From contig NZ_CP024920.1 in assembly GCF_002795865.1 (NCBI RefSeq), forward strand, positions 1,647,001 to 1,711,000: a DNA stretch of 64,000 nucleotides, given 5' to 3'. Numbering within the stretch: the stretch's first letter is position 1; every line of letters begins with the position of its first letter. Source of the stretch: Qipengyuania seohaensis (lineage in GTDB: Bacteria > Pseudomonadota > Alphaproteobacteria > Sphingomonadales > Sphingomonadaceae). The translations under genes and the position numbers were made by a program. The notes under the pieces were generated by a model. It saw nothing but the letters and a program-made list of their open reading frames with translations. It was not told the origin of the DNA and did no database searches. This document shows positions 52,040 through 59,403 of the stretch, one piece after another.

Positions 52040-52471
52040 TCAGCCTTCGAAATCAGTTTGGAGCGTGATTTCGCAATTTAGCAGGCGGGAAATCGGGCAA
52101 TTGGCCTTCGCATCGGCGGCCAGTTCTTCGAACTTGGCCTGGTCCATTCCCTCGACCTTGCCCTTGGTGGACAGAGCCGATTTCGTGACGGTGAAGCCGC
52201 CGTCCTGCTTCTCCAAAGTCACTTCTGCGCTCGTGACGACTTGCCCATCGGTGAAGCCGGCTTCGGCCAGCTTGAATGACAGGGCCATGGTGAAGCAGCT
52301 TGCGTGCGCGGCTGCTACCAGCTCTTCGGGATTGGTGCCGGGCGCATCTTCGAACCGGGTGTTGAAGCCATAGGGCTGTGCCGCAAGCGCGCCCGAGCCG
52401 GTCGAGACATGGCCCTTGCCGTCTTTTCCCAGGCCTTCGTAGGTGGCGCTGCCGCTATTGGTCGTTTTCAT
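52040..52471 (-). CDS. OsmC family peroxiredoxin
   Basis: 143 residues from the second in-frame ATG (MKTTNSGSATYEG), nine bases after GGAG; the first ATG lies before that site. Two reactive cysteines: AHASCFTMALSFKLAE (about 58) and AKANCPISRLLNCE (about 123), the pattern of OsmC-type thiol peroxidases; N-terminal GATxEG-like start and FEDAPGTNPEELVAAA. Reduces organic hydroperoxides. Cytosolic. Separated from spt by about 40 bases on the same strand. Confidence 0.93.
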   Translation of the reverse strand: MKTTNSGSATYEGLGKDGKGHVSTGSGALAAQPYGFNTRFEDAPGTNPEELVAAAHASCFTMALSFKLAEAGFTDGQVVTSAEVTLEKQDGGFTVTKSALSTKGKVEGMDQAKFEELAADAKANCPISRLLNCEITLQTDFEG

Positions 52472-52529
52472 CTGATCGTTCTCCTTCATTGAAGGAGACG
52501 AGCAGGCGGGGATGCGCGTTCCCGCCGGG

Positions 52530-53786
52530 TCAGATTATCCCGACGGCCTTGCCCGATTTCTCGAAGATTTCGAGAATTTCGCCCACTTCCTCTTCGCTGT
52601 GTTCGGCGCAAAGCGAACAGCGCAGCAAGGTCATGTTCGCAGGCGTTGCCGGGGGTCGAGCCAGATTGACGTAAAGGCCGTTCTTTATGAGCGCTTCCCA
52701 CATGGCCGCACCCTGCTGGAGGTCGGGCATGATTACCGCGATGATCGCGCTCTGCGGTTCGTCGGTACCGAGCTGGAAGCCCAGGTCCTTCAGGCCCTTG
52801 TGCAGGTTCTTGGAATTTTCCCAGAGATGCGCGCGCTTGTTCGAACCGTGCATGAGCTTGCGGATCGAGGTGCAGGCGGTCGCCACCACGCTCGGCGGGA
52901 GCGAAGCGGTGAACACGTAAGGACGGCATACCAGCCGCATGATTTCGAACTTCGGATGGTTGGAAACGCAGAAACCGCCGACCGTGCCGACGCTCTTGGA
53001 GAAGGTGCCGATGATGAAATCGACATCGTCGATGACATCGGCGCTTTCTACCACGCCGCGTCCGTGCTCACCGATGAAGCCCATGGAGTGCGCTTCGTCG
53101 ACCAGAACCATCGCGCCGTACTTCTTCGCGACGGCGACCATTTCCTTGAGCGGAGCGACATCGCCCAGCATCGAGTAGACACCTTCGAGGATGACCAGCT
53201 TGCCGGCATCCTCGGGAATGCGCCTGAGGCGCTTTTCCATGGCTTCTATGTCGTTGTGCTTGAACGGTACGACCTCGGCATTGCCCATCGCGCAGCCGTC
53301 CCAGATGCTGGCATGGCTATCGATATCGAGGATGATGTAATCGCCCTTGCCCGCGATGGTGCTGATGATCCCCAGATTGGCCTGGTAGCCGGTGGAGAAG
53401 ACCATCGCGTGGTCCATGTCATAGAAGTCCTTCAAGGCCTCCTCGACGTCCTTGTGACCCTGGTAGGTGCCATTGAGCACGCGGCTGCCGGTCGTGCCCG
53501 AACCGAAATCGGCCAGCGCCTGCTTGCCCGCCTCGACCACGTCGGGGTCGAAGGTCATTCCCATGTAATTGTAGGTGCCGAGCAGGATCGTCTCGCGCCC
53601 GTTGCAGATGGCGCGGGTCGGCGAGAGGACTTTTTCCATGACGAGGTTGAATGGGTCCTCGACGCCGCTGTCGAGCAGGCCCTGGCGCATCGCGATGATG
53701 TCGTCGAACTTGGAGAAGAGATCCTTGTCGCCCTTGTGTCCCTCGAGCGTCTGCGGCTGGTCCGGCTGGGAGATACCTTCGCTCAT
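52530..53786 (-). CDS. spt: Serine palmitoyltransferase
   Basis: 418 residues, the size of the soluble bacterial SPT of Sphingomonas. Condenses L-serine with palmitoyl-(acyl) donor to 3-ketodihydrosphingosine, the first step of sphingolipid synthesis, which sphingomonads use in place of LPS. AONS-type PLP enzyme: ILLGTYNYMGMTFDPDV, DIDSHASIWDGCAMGN, VDEAHSMGFIGEHGRGV and the PLP lysine in GTFSKSVGTVGGF. Start overlaps the ACP stop by one base (TGATG). Confidence 0.95.
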   Translation of the reverse strand: MSEGISQPDQPQTLEGHKGDKDLFSKFDDIIAMRQGLLDSGVEDPFNLVMEKVLSPTRAICNGRETILLGTYNYMGMTFDPDVVEAGKQALADFGSGTTGSRVLNGTYQGHKDVEEALKDFYDMDHAMVFSTGYQANLGIISTIAGKGDYIILDIDSHASIWDGCAMGNAEVVPFKHNDIEAMEKRLRRIPEDAGKLVILEGVYSMLGDVAPLKEMVAVAKKYGAMVLVDEAHSMGFIGEHGRGVVESADVIDDVDFIIGTFSKSVGTVGGFCVSNHPKFEIMRLVCRPYVFTASLPPSVVATACTSIRKLMHGSNKRAHLWENSKNLHKGLKDLGFQLGTDEPQSAIIAVIMPDLQQGAAMWEALIKNGLYVNLARPPATPANMTLLRCSLCAEHSEEEVGEILEIFEKSGKAVGII

Positions 53787-54028
53787 CAGTCGGCCTGCAT
53801 CTTGGTCACGGCGTCGACGAGCTGGCCGTATTTTTCGATTTCGGCCTGCTGGTTCATGGTGATGATAATGTCGAATTCGTCTTCGATTTCGGCGACGAAA
53901 TCCATGACGGTCAGGCTGTCGAATTCCAGGTCGTTCTGGAAACTGGTGTCTTCGGTGATGGTGACGCCCTTCTTGTTGAAGGGTTCAGCGATTTCGCGAA
54001 TCTTGGCGTCGACTTCGGCACGGTCCAT
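53786..54028 (-). CDS. Acyl carrier protein of the sphingolipid pathway
   Basis: 80 residues, helical, with the phosphopantetheine attachment serine in NDLEFDSLTVMDFVA (Ser38). Acidic. Position immediately before spt and coupling by TGATG match the SPT-dedicated ACP known in Sphingomonas, presumed to supply the acyl donor. Not the fabF-linked housekeeping ACP. Confidence 0.93.
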   Translation of the reverse strand: MDRAEVDAKIREIAEPFNKKGVTITEDTSFQNDLEFDSLTVMDFVAEIEDEFDIIITMNQQAEIEKYGQLVDAVTKMQAD

Positions 54029-54146
54029 GAAGGGTCCAGTCCTTGTAATGTTACAGCGGCAGGGGCGACCCGCGGCGCTTGCAATAGATAATCAATGGGC
54101 GGCAAAGCGGTTTCCTGCACCGCTTGTCAAGCGTGGGGACGCTATC

Positions 54147-54515
54147 TCACTCGCCGACAAGGCGCCGCACGGCGGCCATGAAGGGGCCGATGGAAACCGG
54201 TTTGGCGAGGTAATCCTCCGCGCCTGCGCCGCGGATGCGCTCTTCGTCGCCCTTGCCCGCATAAGCGGTGACGGCAAGGACGGGGACCTTGGCCAGATCG
54301 CCATTGTCCTTGAGCTCGGCGATCAGGTCGACCCCGCTCACGCCGGGCAACTGGATATCCATTATGACGAGATCCGGCGCGAACTTGCGCGCAGTGGCAA
54401 TGACGTTGTTGCCATCGGCGACAGGCACGACCTCGTGGCCGTTCGCTTTCAGCACGTCACAGAACAATTTCCGGTTGAGGTCGTTATCCTCGACAACGAG
54501 TATTCTCTTTGCCAC
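54147..54515 (-). CDS. divK: Single-domain response regulator, DivK-like
   Basis: 122 residues from the GTG at 54515 (VAKRILVVEDNDLN); upstream open frame has no receiver homology. Receiver domain with acidic pair Glu9-Asp10, phosphoacceptor Asp53 in LVIMDIQLPG, and Lys105 in DYLAKPVS; no output domain. Highly DivK-like, hence probably a cell-cycle/polarity regulator linked to the CtrA pathway; CtrA in turn controls GTAs in other alphaproteobacteria. Lies 118 bases from the acp start on the same strand. Confidence 0.85.
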   Translation of the reverse strand: MAKRILVVEDNDLNRKLFCDVLKANGHEVVPVADGNNVIATARKFAPDLVIMDIQLPGVSGVDLIAELKDNGDLAKVPVLAVTAYAGKGDEERIRGAGAEDYLAKPVSIGPFMAAVRRLVGE

Positions 54516-54574
54516 GTGCTTGCGGTCTCCTGCGATCAGGCGCCGAGGCATAGGGACAAGCGAAAGGGCTGACA

Positions 54575-54853
54575 ATTCAATCCAACGACAAATCCGGAGA
54601 AACCCGCGCACCCGAGGTTCTGGCCCTCGAAGCGCTCGGCTGGGCGCTGGTCGACGAACGGCGCGCGGAACGCCTGCTGTCGCTGACCGGCCTGACGCCC
54701 GAGCGCCTGCGCCACGGTATCGGCGAGCGGGACGTGCAAGCCGCCGTGCTGGAATTCCTCGCAAATCACGAACCCGATCTTATCTCGGCAGCCGATGCGC
54801 TGGGCACGACGCCCGAAGCGCTTGTCGCTGCCCACAGGAGCCTTTCTGCATGA
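54575..54853 (+). CDS. DUF3572 family protein with non-canonical start
   Basis: About 92 residues. The frame contains the DUF3572 pattern: PEVLALEALGWALVDERRAE, RLLSLTGLTPERLR, VQAAVLEFLANHEPDLI and the end ALVAAHRSLSA, and its TGA overlaps the HAD gene as ATGA. The frame is closed by TAG at 54551 and has no ATG, GTG or TTG before the conserved block. The candidates are ATT at 54575, with AAGGG six bases upstream (used here), and CTG at 54569, which abuts AAGGG and would give MTIQSNDKSGET. Cytosolic, unknown function. Confidence 0.65.
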   Translation: MQSNDKSGETRAPEVLALEALGWALVDERRAERLLSLTGLTPERLRHGIGERDVQAAVLEFLANHEPDLISAADALGTTPEALVAAHRSLSA

Positions 54854-55479
54854 GCCGCCCCCTGATTATCTCCGATTGCGATGAAGTCCTGCTCTACATG
54901 GTGTCGCCCTTCCGCGACTGGCTGGACGAGACGCAGGGTGTCGAGTTTCGCATGAACGGCAACGACTTTGCCCAAGCCCTTCGGTGGCAGGAAAGCGGCG
55001 AGGTCCTTGCGCCCGACGAAATCTGGCGGATGCTCGGCAAGTTCTTCGACACCGAGATGCATCGCCAGTCGCCGATCCCCGGTGCGATCGAGGGCATCAA
55101 CGAGCTTGGCGAGCGGGCAGACGTCGTCATCCTGACCAACCTCGTGGACAAGCGCCAGCAGATGCGCACCGAACAGCTGGCCGACCACGGTCTCAATGCG
55201 CGGGTCTTCACAAACCAGGGCCCCAAGGGGCCGGCGCTCCAGCGCATTCTGGACGAATACAATCCGACCAAGGCGATCTTCATCGACGACCTTGCCCAGC
55301 ATCACCGTTCTGCGCGTGAAACGATCGGACAGATTACGACGCTGCACCTGTGCGGCGAGCCGATGCTGGCGCCTCATATCGATTGCGCCCATACCTCGGG
55401 TCATGCCGATGCACGGATCGACACGTGGGAACACGCCCTTCCGTGGCTGAAGGACGAACTGGAAAAGGAAACCGCATGA
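54850..55479 (+). CDS. HAD family hydrolase
   Basis: 209 residues from the ATG at 54850; an upstream extension is DUF3572-frame noise. HAD motif I SDCDEVLLYM (Asp-x-Asp, about 8-17), motif II region VVILTNLVDKRQ and the motif III/IV part IFIDDLAQHHRSA. No cap domain of large size. Phosphatase of unknown substrate. Overlaps the RidA gene by four bases (ATGA). Confidence 0.85.
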   Translation: MSRPLIISDCDEVLLYMVSPFRDWLDETQGVEFRMNGNDFAQALRWQESGEVLAPDEIWRMLGKFFDTEMHRQSPIPGAIEGINELGERADVVILTNLVDKRQQMRTEQLADHGLNARVFTNQGPKGPALQRILDEYNPTKAIFIDDLAQHHRSARETIGQITTLHLCGEPMLAPHIDCAHTSGHADARIDTWEHALPWLKDELEKETA

Positions 55480-55934
55480 CCATCGAATCCCGGCTGATCG
55501 AACTGGGCATTACCTTGCCCCAGGCGGCCGCACCGGTAGCCAGCTACCAGCCGCTCGTTGTGTCCGGCCAGACCGCTTACATCTCCGGACAGCTGCCCTT
55601 CGTCGAGGGCAAGCTTGCGACCGGCAAGTTGGGCGCGAATGTGTCGCTCGAACAGGGTCAGGCAGCGGCCCGCGCCTGCGGCCTGATGATCATGGCACAG
55701 CTCAAGGCTGCAGGCTTGCTTGAGCGGGTCGAACAGATCGTAAAGCTTGGTGGCTTCGTCGCCAGTACTCCCGATTTCACCGACCAGCCCAAGGTCGTGA
55801 ATGGCACCAGCGACCTCATGTTCGAAGTATTCGGAGACGCGGGTCGTCATGCGCGCAGCGCTGTCGGCGTGCCGGTTCTCCCGCTCGATGCAGCAGTAGA
55901 GGTCGACGCGATTGTCGCTCTTCACCCCGCTTGA
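55476..55934 (+). CDS. RidA family protein
   Basis: 152 residues. Rid-fold strands and loops: VVSGQTAYISGQLPFVEGK, AARACGLMIMAQLKAAGLLER and RHARSAVGVPVLPLDAAVEV with the Arg that in RidA binds the imine substrate's carboxylate. Homologues of this subgroup (YjgF-like 1) occur beside HAD and GDPD genes in sphingomonads. Probable enamine/imine deaminase, substrate unknown. Overlaps the next gene by 23 bases. Confidence 0.88.
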   Translation: MTIESRLIELGITLPQAAAPVASYQPLVVSGQTAYISGQLPFVEGKLATGKLGANVSLEQGQAAARACGLMIMAQLKAAGLLERVEQIVKLGGFVASTPDFTDQPKVVNGTSDLMFEVFGDAGRHARSAVGVPVLPLDAAVEVDAIVALHPA

Positions 55935-56679
55935 TCGCCTGATCGTTCCGGCGCCGGACCCGGCGCGGGTCGGCTGGCTGCGCGACTGGACCTATGCTCA
56001 CAGGGGCATGCACCGAGACGGCGTGCCGGAAAATTCGCTTGCCGCGTTCGAGCTCGCGGCCGAAGCAGGGCTGGGCATCGAATGCGACATCCAGCGCAGC
56101 CGCGATAATGCACCCATGCTGGTCCATGATTGGGAGCTGGACAGGCTAACCGGCATTTCCGGCCCCCTATCCGACTACAGTGCCGACGAGCTGGCGCAGA
56201 TCGCCTTCCTCGACAGCGAGCACAAGCTTGCTCGGCTGGGCGATTTGCTGGAACTGGTCGACACACGTGTCCCGATCCTGGTCGAGATCAAGTCCCGCCG
56301 CCGCTACGATATCGAGGAAAGCTGCCGCGCGGTGCGCGACGTGCTGGCGACTTATGATGGGCCCCACGCCGTCATGAGTTTCGATCCGCGGGTCAGCCGC
56401 TGGTTCGCCGAACATTCGCCGCAAACCGTGCGCGGTCTCGTCATGCGCGAGGACGAGTACGGCATGACGCAGCAGGTCTGGCGGAGGCATCTGGCTTTGT
56501 GGGTCGCAAAGCCGGAATTCATCGCCTATCACGTGGCGGCGCTCCCGAATTCCATGGTCGCCGCGCTACGGGGGCGGGGCTTCCCGGTCCTGACGTGGAC
56601 CGTAAACTCCGCCGCGACGCGTGCAACGGGCCAGCAGTATGCAGATGCCCTGATTGCCGAAGGGAACGGCCTGGCGTGA
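55912..56679 (+). CDS. Glycerophosphodiester phosphodiesterase
   Basis: 255 residues if the TTG at 55912 is used; no ATG exists between there and the conserved YAHRGMHRDGVPENS, so the start is uncertain. GDPD catalytic set: AHRG, GIECDIQRSRDN, LVHDWELDRLTGISG and later ILVEIKSRRRYDIE. TIM-barrel metal-dependent hydrolase giving glycerol-3-phosphate from phospholipid head-group diesters. No signal peptide, so cytosolic. Confidence 0.87.
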   Translation: MSLFTPLDRLIVPAPDPARVGWLRDWTYAHRGMHRDGVPENSLAAFELAAEAGLGIECDIQRSRDNAPMLVHDWELDRLTGISGPLSDYSADELAQIAFLDSEHKLARLGDLLELVDTRVPILVEIKSRRRYDIEESCRAVRDVLATYDGPHAVMSFDPRVSRWFAEHSPQTVRGLVMREDEYGMTQQVWRRHLALWVAKPEFIAYHVAALPNSMVAALRGRGFPVLTWTVNSAATRATGQQYADALIAEGNGLA

Positions 56680-57809
56680 GCGACGGCGAACTTGCCGCAA
56701 GGGTCGCAGGCTCGGTCGGCTCGATCGACAAGGATGCCTGGAATGCGCTGGCGGGTGACAACCCGTTCATGCGGCACGAATTCCTGACGGCACTGGAGGA
56801 TTCGGGCAGCGTGGGCGCCGGGACCGGTTGGCAGAGCGCGCCGCTGATCATTTCCTCCGACAATGGACCGCCGCTGGCGGCCCTGCCGGCCTATCTGAAA
56901 GGCCATAGCCAAGGCGAATTCGTATTCGATCATGCCTGGGCCGATGCATACGAGCGCGCCGGGGGCGAATATTATCCCAAGCTACAGATCACCGCGCCTT
57001 TCACGCCCGCCACGGGTCCGCGGCTCCTGCTGTCCGACGACAGCCTTGCCGCTCCGCTCCTGAAAGCTGCTGAGCAATTGTGCCTGCAGAACGGTTTTTC
57101 GGGTGCTCATGCGACTTTTATCGAGCCGGACCAGATCCGGTTCTTCGAAGCTGCCGGATGGTTGCTGCGCAAGGACATCCAGTTCCACTGGATGAACCGC
57201 GACTACGCAAGTTTCGACGATTTTCTCGCCTCGCTAACCTCGCGCAAGCGCAAGGATCTGCGCAAGGAACGGGCAGCCGCGCAAGCCGGTCTCGATATCG
57301 TCCGCCTGACGGGGGACGATATCCGGCCCGAGCATTGGGATGCTTTCTGGGTGTTTTACCAGGATACCGGGGCACGGAAATGGGGGCGGCCTTATCTCAC
57401 CCGCGATGCCTTCGACCTGTTCGGCGAGCGGATGGGCGAACAATTGATCCTGGTTCTGGCGCTGGAAGACGGCAATCCGATTGCCGGTGCGCTCAATTTT
57501 ATCGGCGGCGAGGCGCTGTACGGCCGGTATTGGGGATGCACGAAGGACGTGCGCTTTCTGCACTTCGAGCTTTGTTATTACCAGGCGATCGATGCCGCAA
57601 TCGAGCTTGGCCTGTCACGGGTAGAGGCGGGTGCGCAGGGCGGTCACAAGCTGGCCCGCGGTTATGAGCCGGTGGAAACCAATTCCGCTCACTGGATCGC
57701 GGACCCCGGCTTTCGCGAAGCCATCGCGGATTTCCTTGAGCGCGAGCGCAAAGGTGTGGCCGCGGATCGCAATTACCTCGAACGCCGCACTCCGTTCAAG
57801 CGCGGCTGA
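56676..57809 (+). CDS. DUF482 / GNAT-like protein (FemAB-type)
   Basis: 377 residues from the GTG at 56676, overlapping GDPD as GTGA. PF04339 pattern (peptidogalycan-type): NPFMRHEFLTALEDSGS, YLKGHSQGEFVFDHAWADAYE, SRKRKDLRKERAAAQ, GRYWGCTKDVRFLHFELCYY and GAQGGHKLARGYEP. These double-GNAT proteins resemble FemX-type aminoacyl transferases; the role here is unknown. Last gene of the coupled run. Confidence 0.86.
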   Translation: MSDGELAARVAGSVGSIDKDAWNALAGDNPFMRHEFLTALEDSGSVGAGTGWQSAPLIISSDNGPPLAALPAYLKGHSQGEFVFDHAWADAYERAGGEYYPKLQITAPFTPATGPRLLLSDDSLAAPLLKAAEQLCLQNGFSGAHATFIEPDQIRFFEAAGWLLRKDIQFHWMNRDYASFDDFLASLTSRKRKDLRKERAAAQAGLDIVRLTGDDIRPEHWDAFWVFYQDTGARKWGRPYLTRDAFDLFGERMGEQLILVLALEDGNPIAGALNFIGGEALYGRYWGCTKDVRFLHFELCYYQAIDAAIELGLSRVEAGAQGGHKLARGYEPVETNSAHWIADPGFREAIADFLERERKGVAADRNYLERRTPFKRG

Positions 57810-57816
57810 CCGGCGT

Positions 57817-58149
57817 TCAGGCGACCTTGCGCTGTCCTTCGCTGAGCCACTGGCGGGCGCGGCGCTGGGCTTCGGAAATTTCACGAGCCGTCATTTCGTC
57901 GGACACGTCCGCACGGCACCAGGCGGCCTCTTCGTGGCCCTTGGATGCGGCGATGTTGAACCATTTGTGCGCTTCGATCATGTCGCAGACGACACCGTGG
58001 CTTCCGGTCGAGAAAGCGACACCCAGATCGTAAAGCGCGTCGATGCTGCCCTTGGCATACTGCGCAAGGCATTCGGCGATCGTTGCTGCGCCTTCATTGG
58101 TCTGGTCGATACGGCCTGCGCCGCCTTCGATGCTCGTGAGTACGGTCAT
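57817..58149 (-). CDS. Sel1-like repeat protein
   Basis: 110 residues with one clear Sel1-like unit: GSIDALYDLGVAFSTG and DMIEAHKWFNIAASKGHEEAA, the second with the KWF-x-x-AA-x-G-x-x-x-A signature. No signal peptide. Convergent with the DUF482 gene seven bases away. Typical of small sphingomonad SLR proteins; function unknown. Confidence 0.78.
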   Translation of the reverse strand: MTVLTSIEGGAGRIDQTNEGAATIAECLAQYAKGSIDALYDLGVAFSTGSHGVVCDMIEAHKWFNIAASKGHEEAAWCRADVSDEMTAREISEAQRRARQWLSEGQRKVA

Positions 58150-58297
58150 TTCGAACTTCCCCCATTGCCCCGGCCCCCCGCCGGGTGAGGACAGTCCTCG
58201 GCCTTTATGGTCAATAAAAGGTTAACGCGGATTCCTGCACAGGGCCGCTCGATGCGTCGAATTTGCCACAGGGCTCTGGAAGTCTCCGGATTGCTCC

Positions 58298-58326
58298 TTG
58301 TGCGGCGCAATGCTGCGACCTATAGG
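58298..58326 (+). promoter_or_regulatory. Possible dksA promoter
   Basis: TTGTGC, 17 bases, TATAGG, about 95 bases before the dksA start. Weak -35. No other element is evident in the 271-base gap before dksA. Confidence 0.3.
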
Positions 58327-58420
58327 CCGCGCCATCTAGGAAGCAGCACGGGACCGGAAAAATTCGGCCCGGCGGGTAGGAGCAGCTTCGAGTACCTTGG
58401 GTAGAAGGAATACGAGATCA

Positions 58421-58879
58421 ATGGCCACTTCGGCTTCGAGTGTCTCCGAAAAACTTGCAAAGGCGAAAGCCGCCGTCGACGACGATTATGTCCCGTCCGA
58501 TGACGAAGAGTACATGAGCGAACGGCAGCTGGATTTCTTTCGCGTGCTTTTGCTCGACTGGAAAAAGTCCATCCACGACGCGGCAGGACAGACGCTGCAA
58601 TCGCTTCAAGACGGCCCGATCCGCGAACCGGATCTCAACGACCGCGCTTCGTCGGAGACCGATTGGGGCATCGAGCTGCGCACACGTGATCGTCAGCGCA
58701 AGCTTATCTCCAAGATAGATTCGGCGCTGCGCCGCATCGACGCGGGCGAATACGGCTACTGCGAAAAGACCGGCGACCCCATCGGGTTGCGTCGCCTCAT
58801 TGCCCGGCCGGTTGCCACCATGACCGTCGAAGCGCAGACCGCGCACGAGCGACGCGAAAAGATCTCGCGCGACAATTGA
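58421..58879 (+). CDS. dksA: RNA polymerase-binding protein DksA
   Basis: 152 residues from the ATG at 58421 (MATSASSVSEKLAKAK). DksA coiled coil with RQRKLISKIDSALRRIDAGE; the globular end YGYCEKTGDPIGLRRLIARP has only one of the four canonical zinc cysteines (Cys114), the others being Thr, Arg and Ala. A single-cysteine DksA is also known from Rhodobacter, where it works with ppGpp. Coiled-coil tip acidic residues are present (MSERQLDFFRVLLLDW region upstream). A GCGCAA/TTGCGC hairpin follows the stop. Confidence 0.93.
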   Translation: MATSASSVSEKLAKAKAAVDDDYVPSDDEEYMSERQLDFFRVLLLDWKKSIHDAAGQTLQSLQDGPIREPDLNDRASSETDWGIELRTRDRQRKLISKIDSALRRIDAGEYGYCEKTGDPIGLRRLIARPVATMTVEAQTAHERREKISRDN

Positions 58880-58884
58880 TCGCC

Positions 58885-58899
58885 GCGCAAATCTTGCGC
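58885..58899 (+). terminator. Short hairpin after dksA
   Basis: GCGCAA-ATC-TTGCGC, six base pairs, five bases after the stop, followed by TTCAGG. Weak candidate terminator. Confidence 0.35.
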
Positions 58900-58998
58900 T
58901 TCAGGTAACCATTTCTTCACGGGCGATCGCTAGCTTGCGATCTTGCCACGCATGGCATTGCGCCATGCCTGTAACGAGCAGCCTTGGAGCGATTGGCC

Positions 58999-59364
58999 TT
59001 GTCTTCGATCGACACGCGACATCTCAACCGGGATAGCCTTTTCCTGACGGCTGAAATCCGTCTGGAAAGCGCCAATGAACTTGCGCGTGTAAAGGTGCGT
59101 AACCTGTCGGATGGCGGCATGATGGCGGAAGGCATGCTAATGCTGTCGCGCGGCGACCGTGTCGTCGTGGAATTACGTAATGTCCGTCCCGTGCGCGGAA
59201 CCGTCGCGTGGGTTCAGGGCAACCGCATGGGCATCGCTTTTGAGGAAGATATCGATTCGAAAGCCGCCCGGGCGACACCGACACCTACGCAATCTGAAGC
59301 GCCGCGCCACACCCGGCCTGTCGGGCGGTTCGCACACTACGGCACCGGACTTCGCAAGATCTGA
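58999..59364 (+). CDS. PilZ domain protein
   Basis: 121 residues if the TTG at 58999 is used (GGAG nine bases upstream; TTGs at 58984 and 58993 are alternatives). PilZ strands: LTAEIRLESANELARVKVRN, then LSDGGMMAE (the D/N-x-S-x-x-G part; here NLSDGG), RGDRVVVELRNVRPVRGTVAWV and GNRMGIAFEEDID. The first RxxxR arginine pair needed for c-di-GMP is partly missing near the N-terminus (only RHLNR), so binding is doubtful. C-terminal Pro-rich tail. Cytosolic. Confidence 0.75.
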   Translation: MSSIDTRHLNRDSLFLTAEIRLESANELARVKVRNLSDGGMMAEGMLMLSRGDRVVVELRNVRPVRGTVAWVQGNRMGIAFEEDIDSKAARATPTPTQSEAPRHTRPVGRFAHYGTGLRKI

Positions 59365-59403
59365 TCCGCTTGCGTGAAACCGTGTCGCTGCTAACCCAGC
59401 CTC

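Noticed and set aside
54126..54131. TTGACA upstream of acp as its -35 box
   Set aside because: No acceptable -10 at 16-18 bases; position alone is not enough.
58150..58420. RNA gene in the 271-base gap before dksA
   Set aside because: No cloverleaf or stable long hairpin found by eye; probably promoter and leader.
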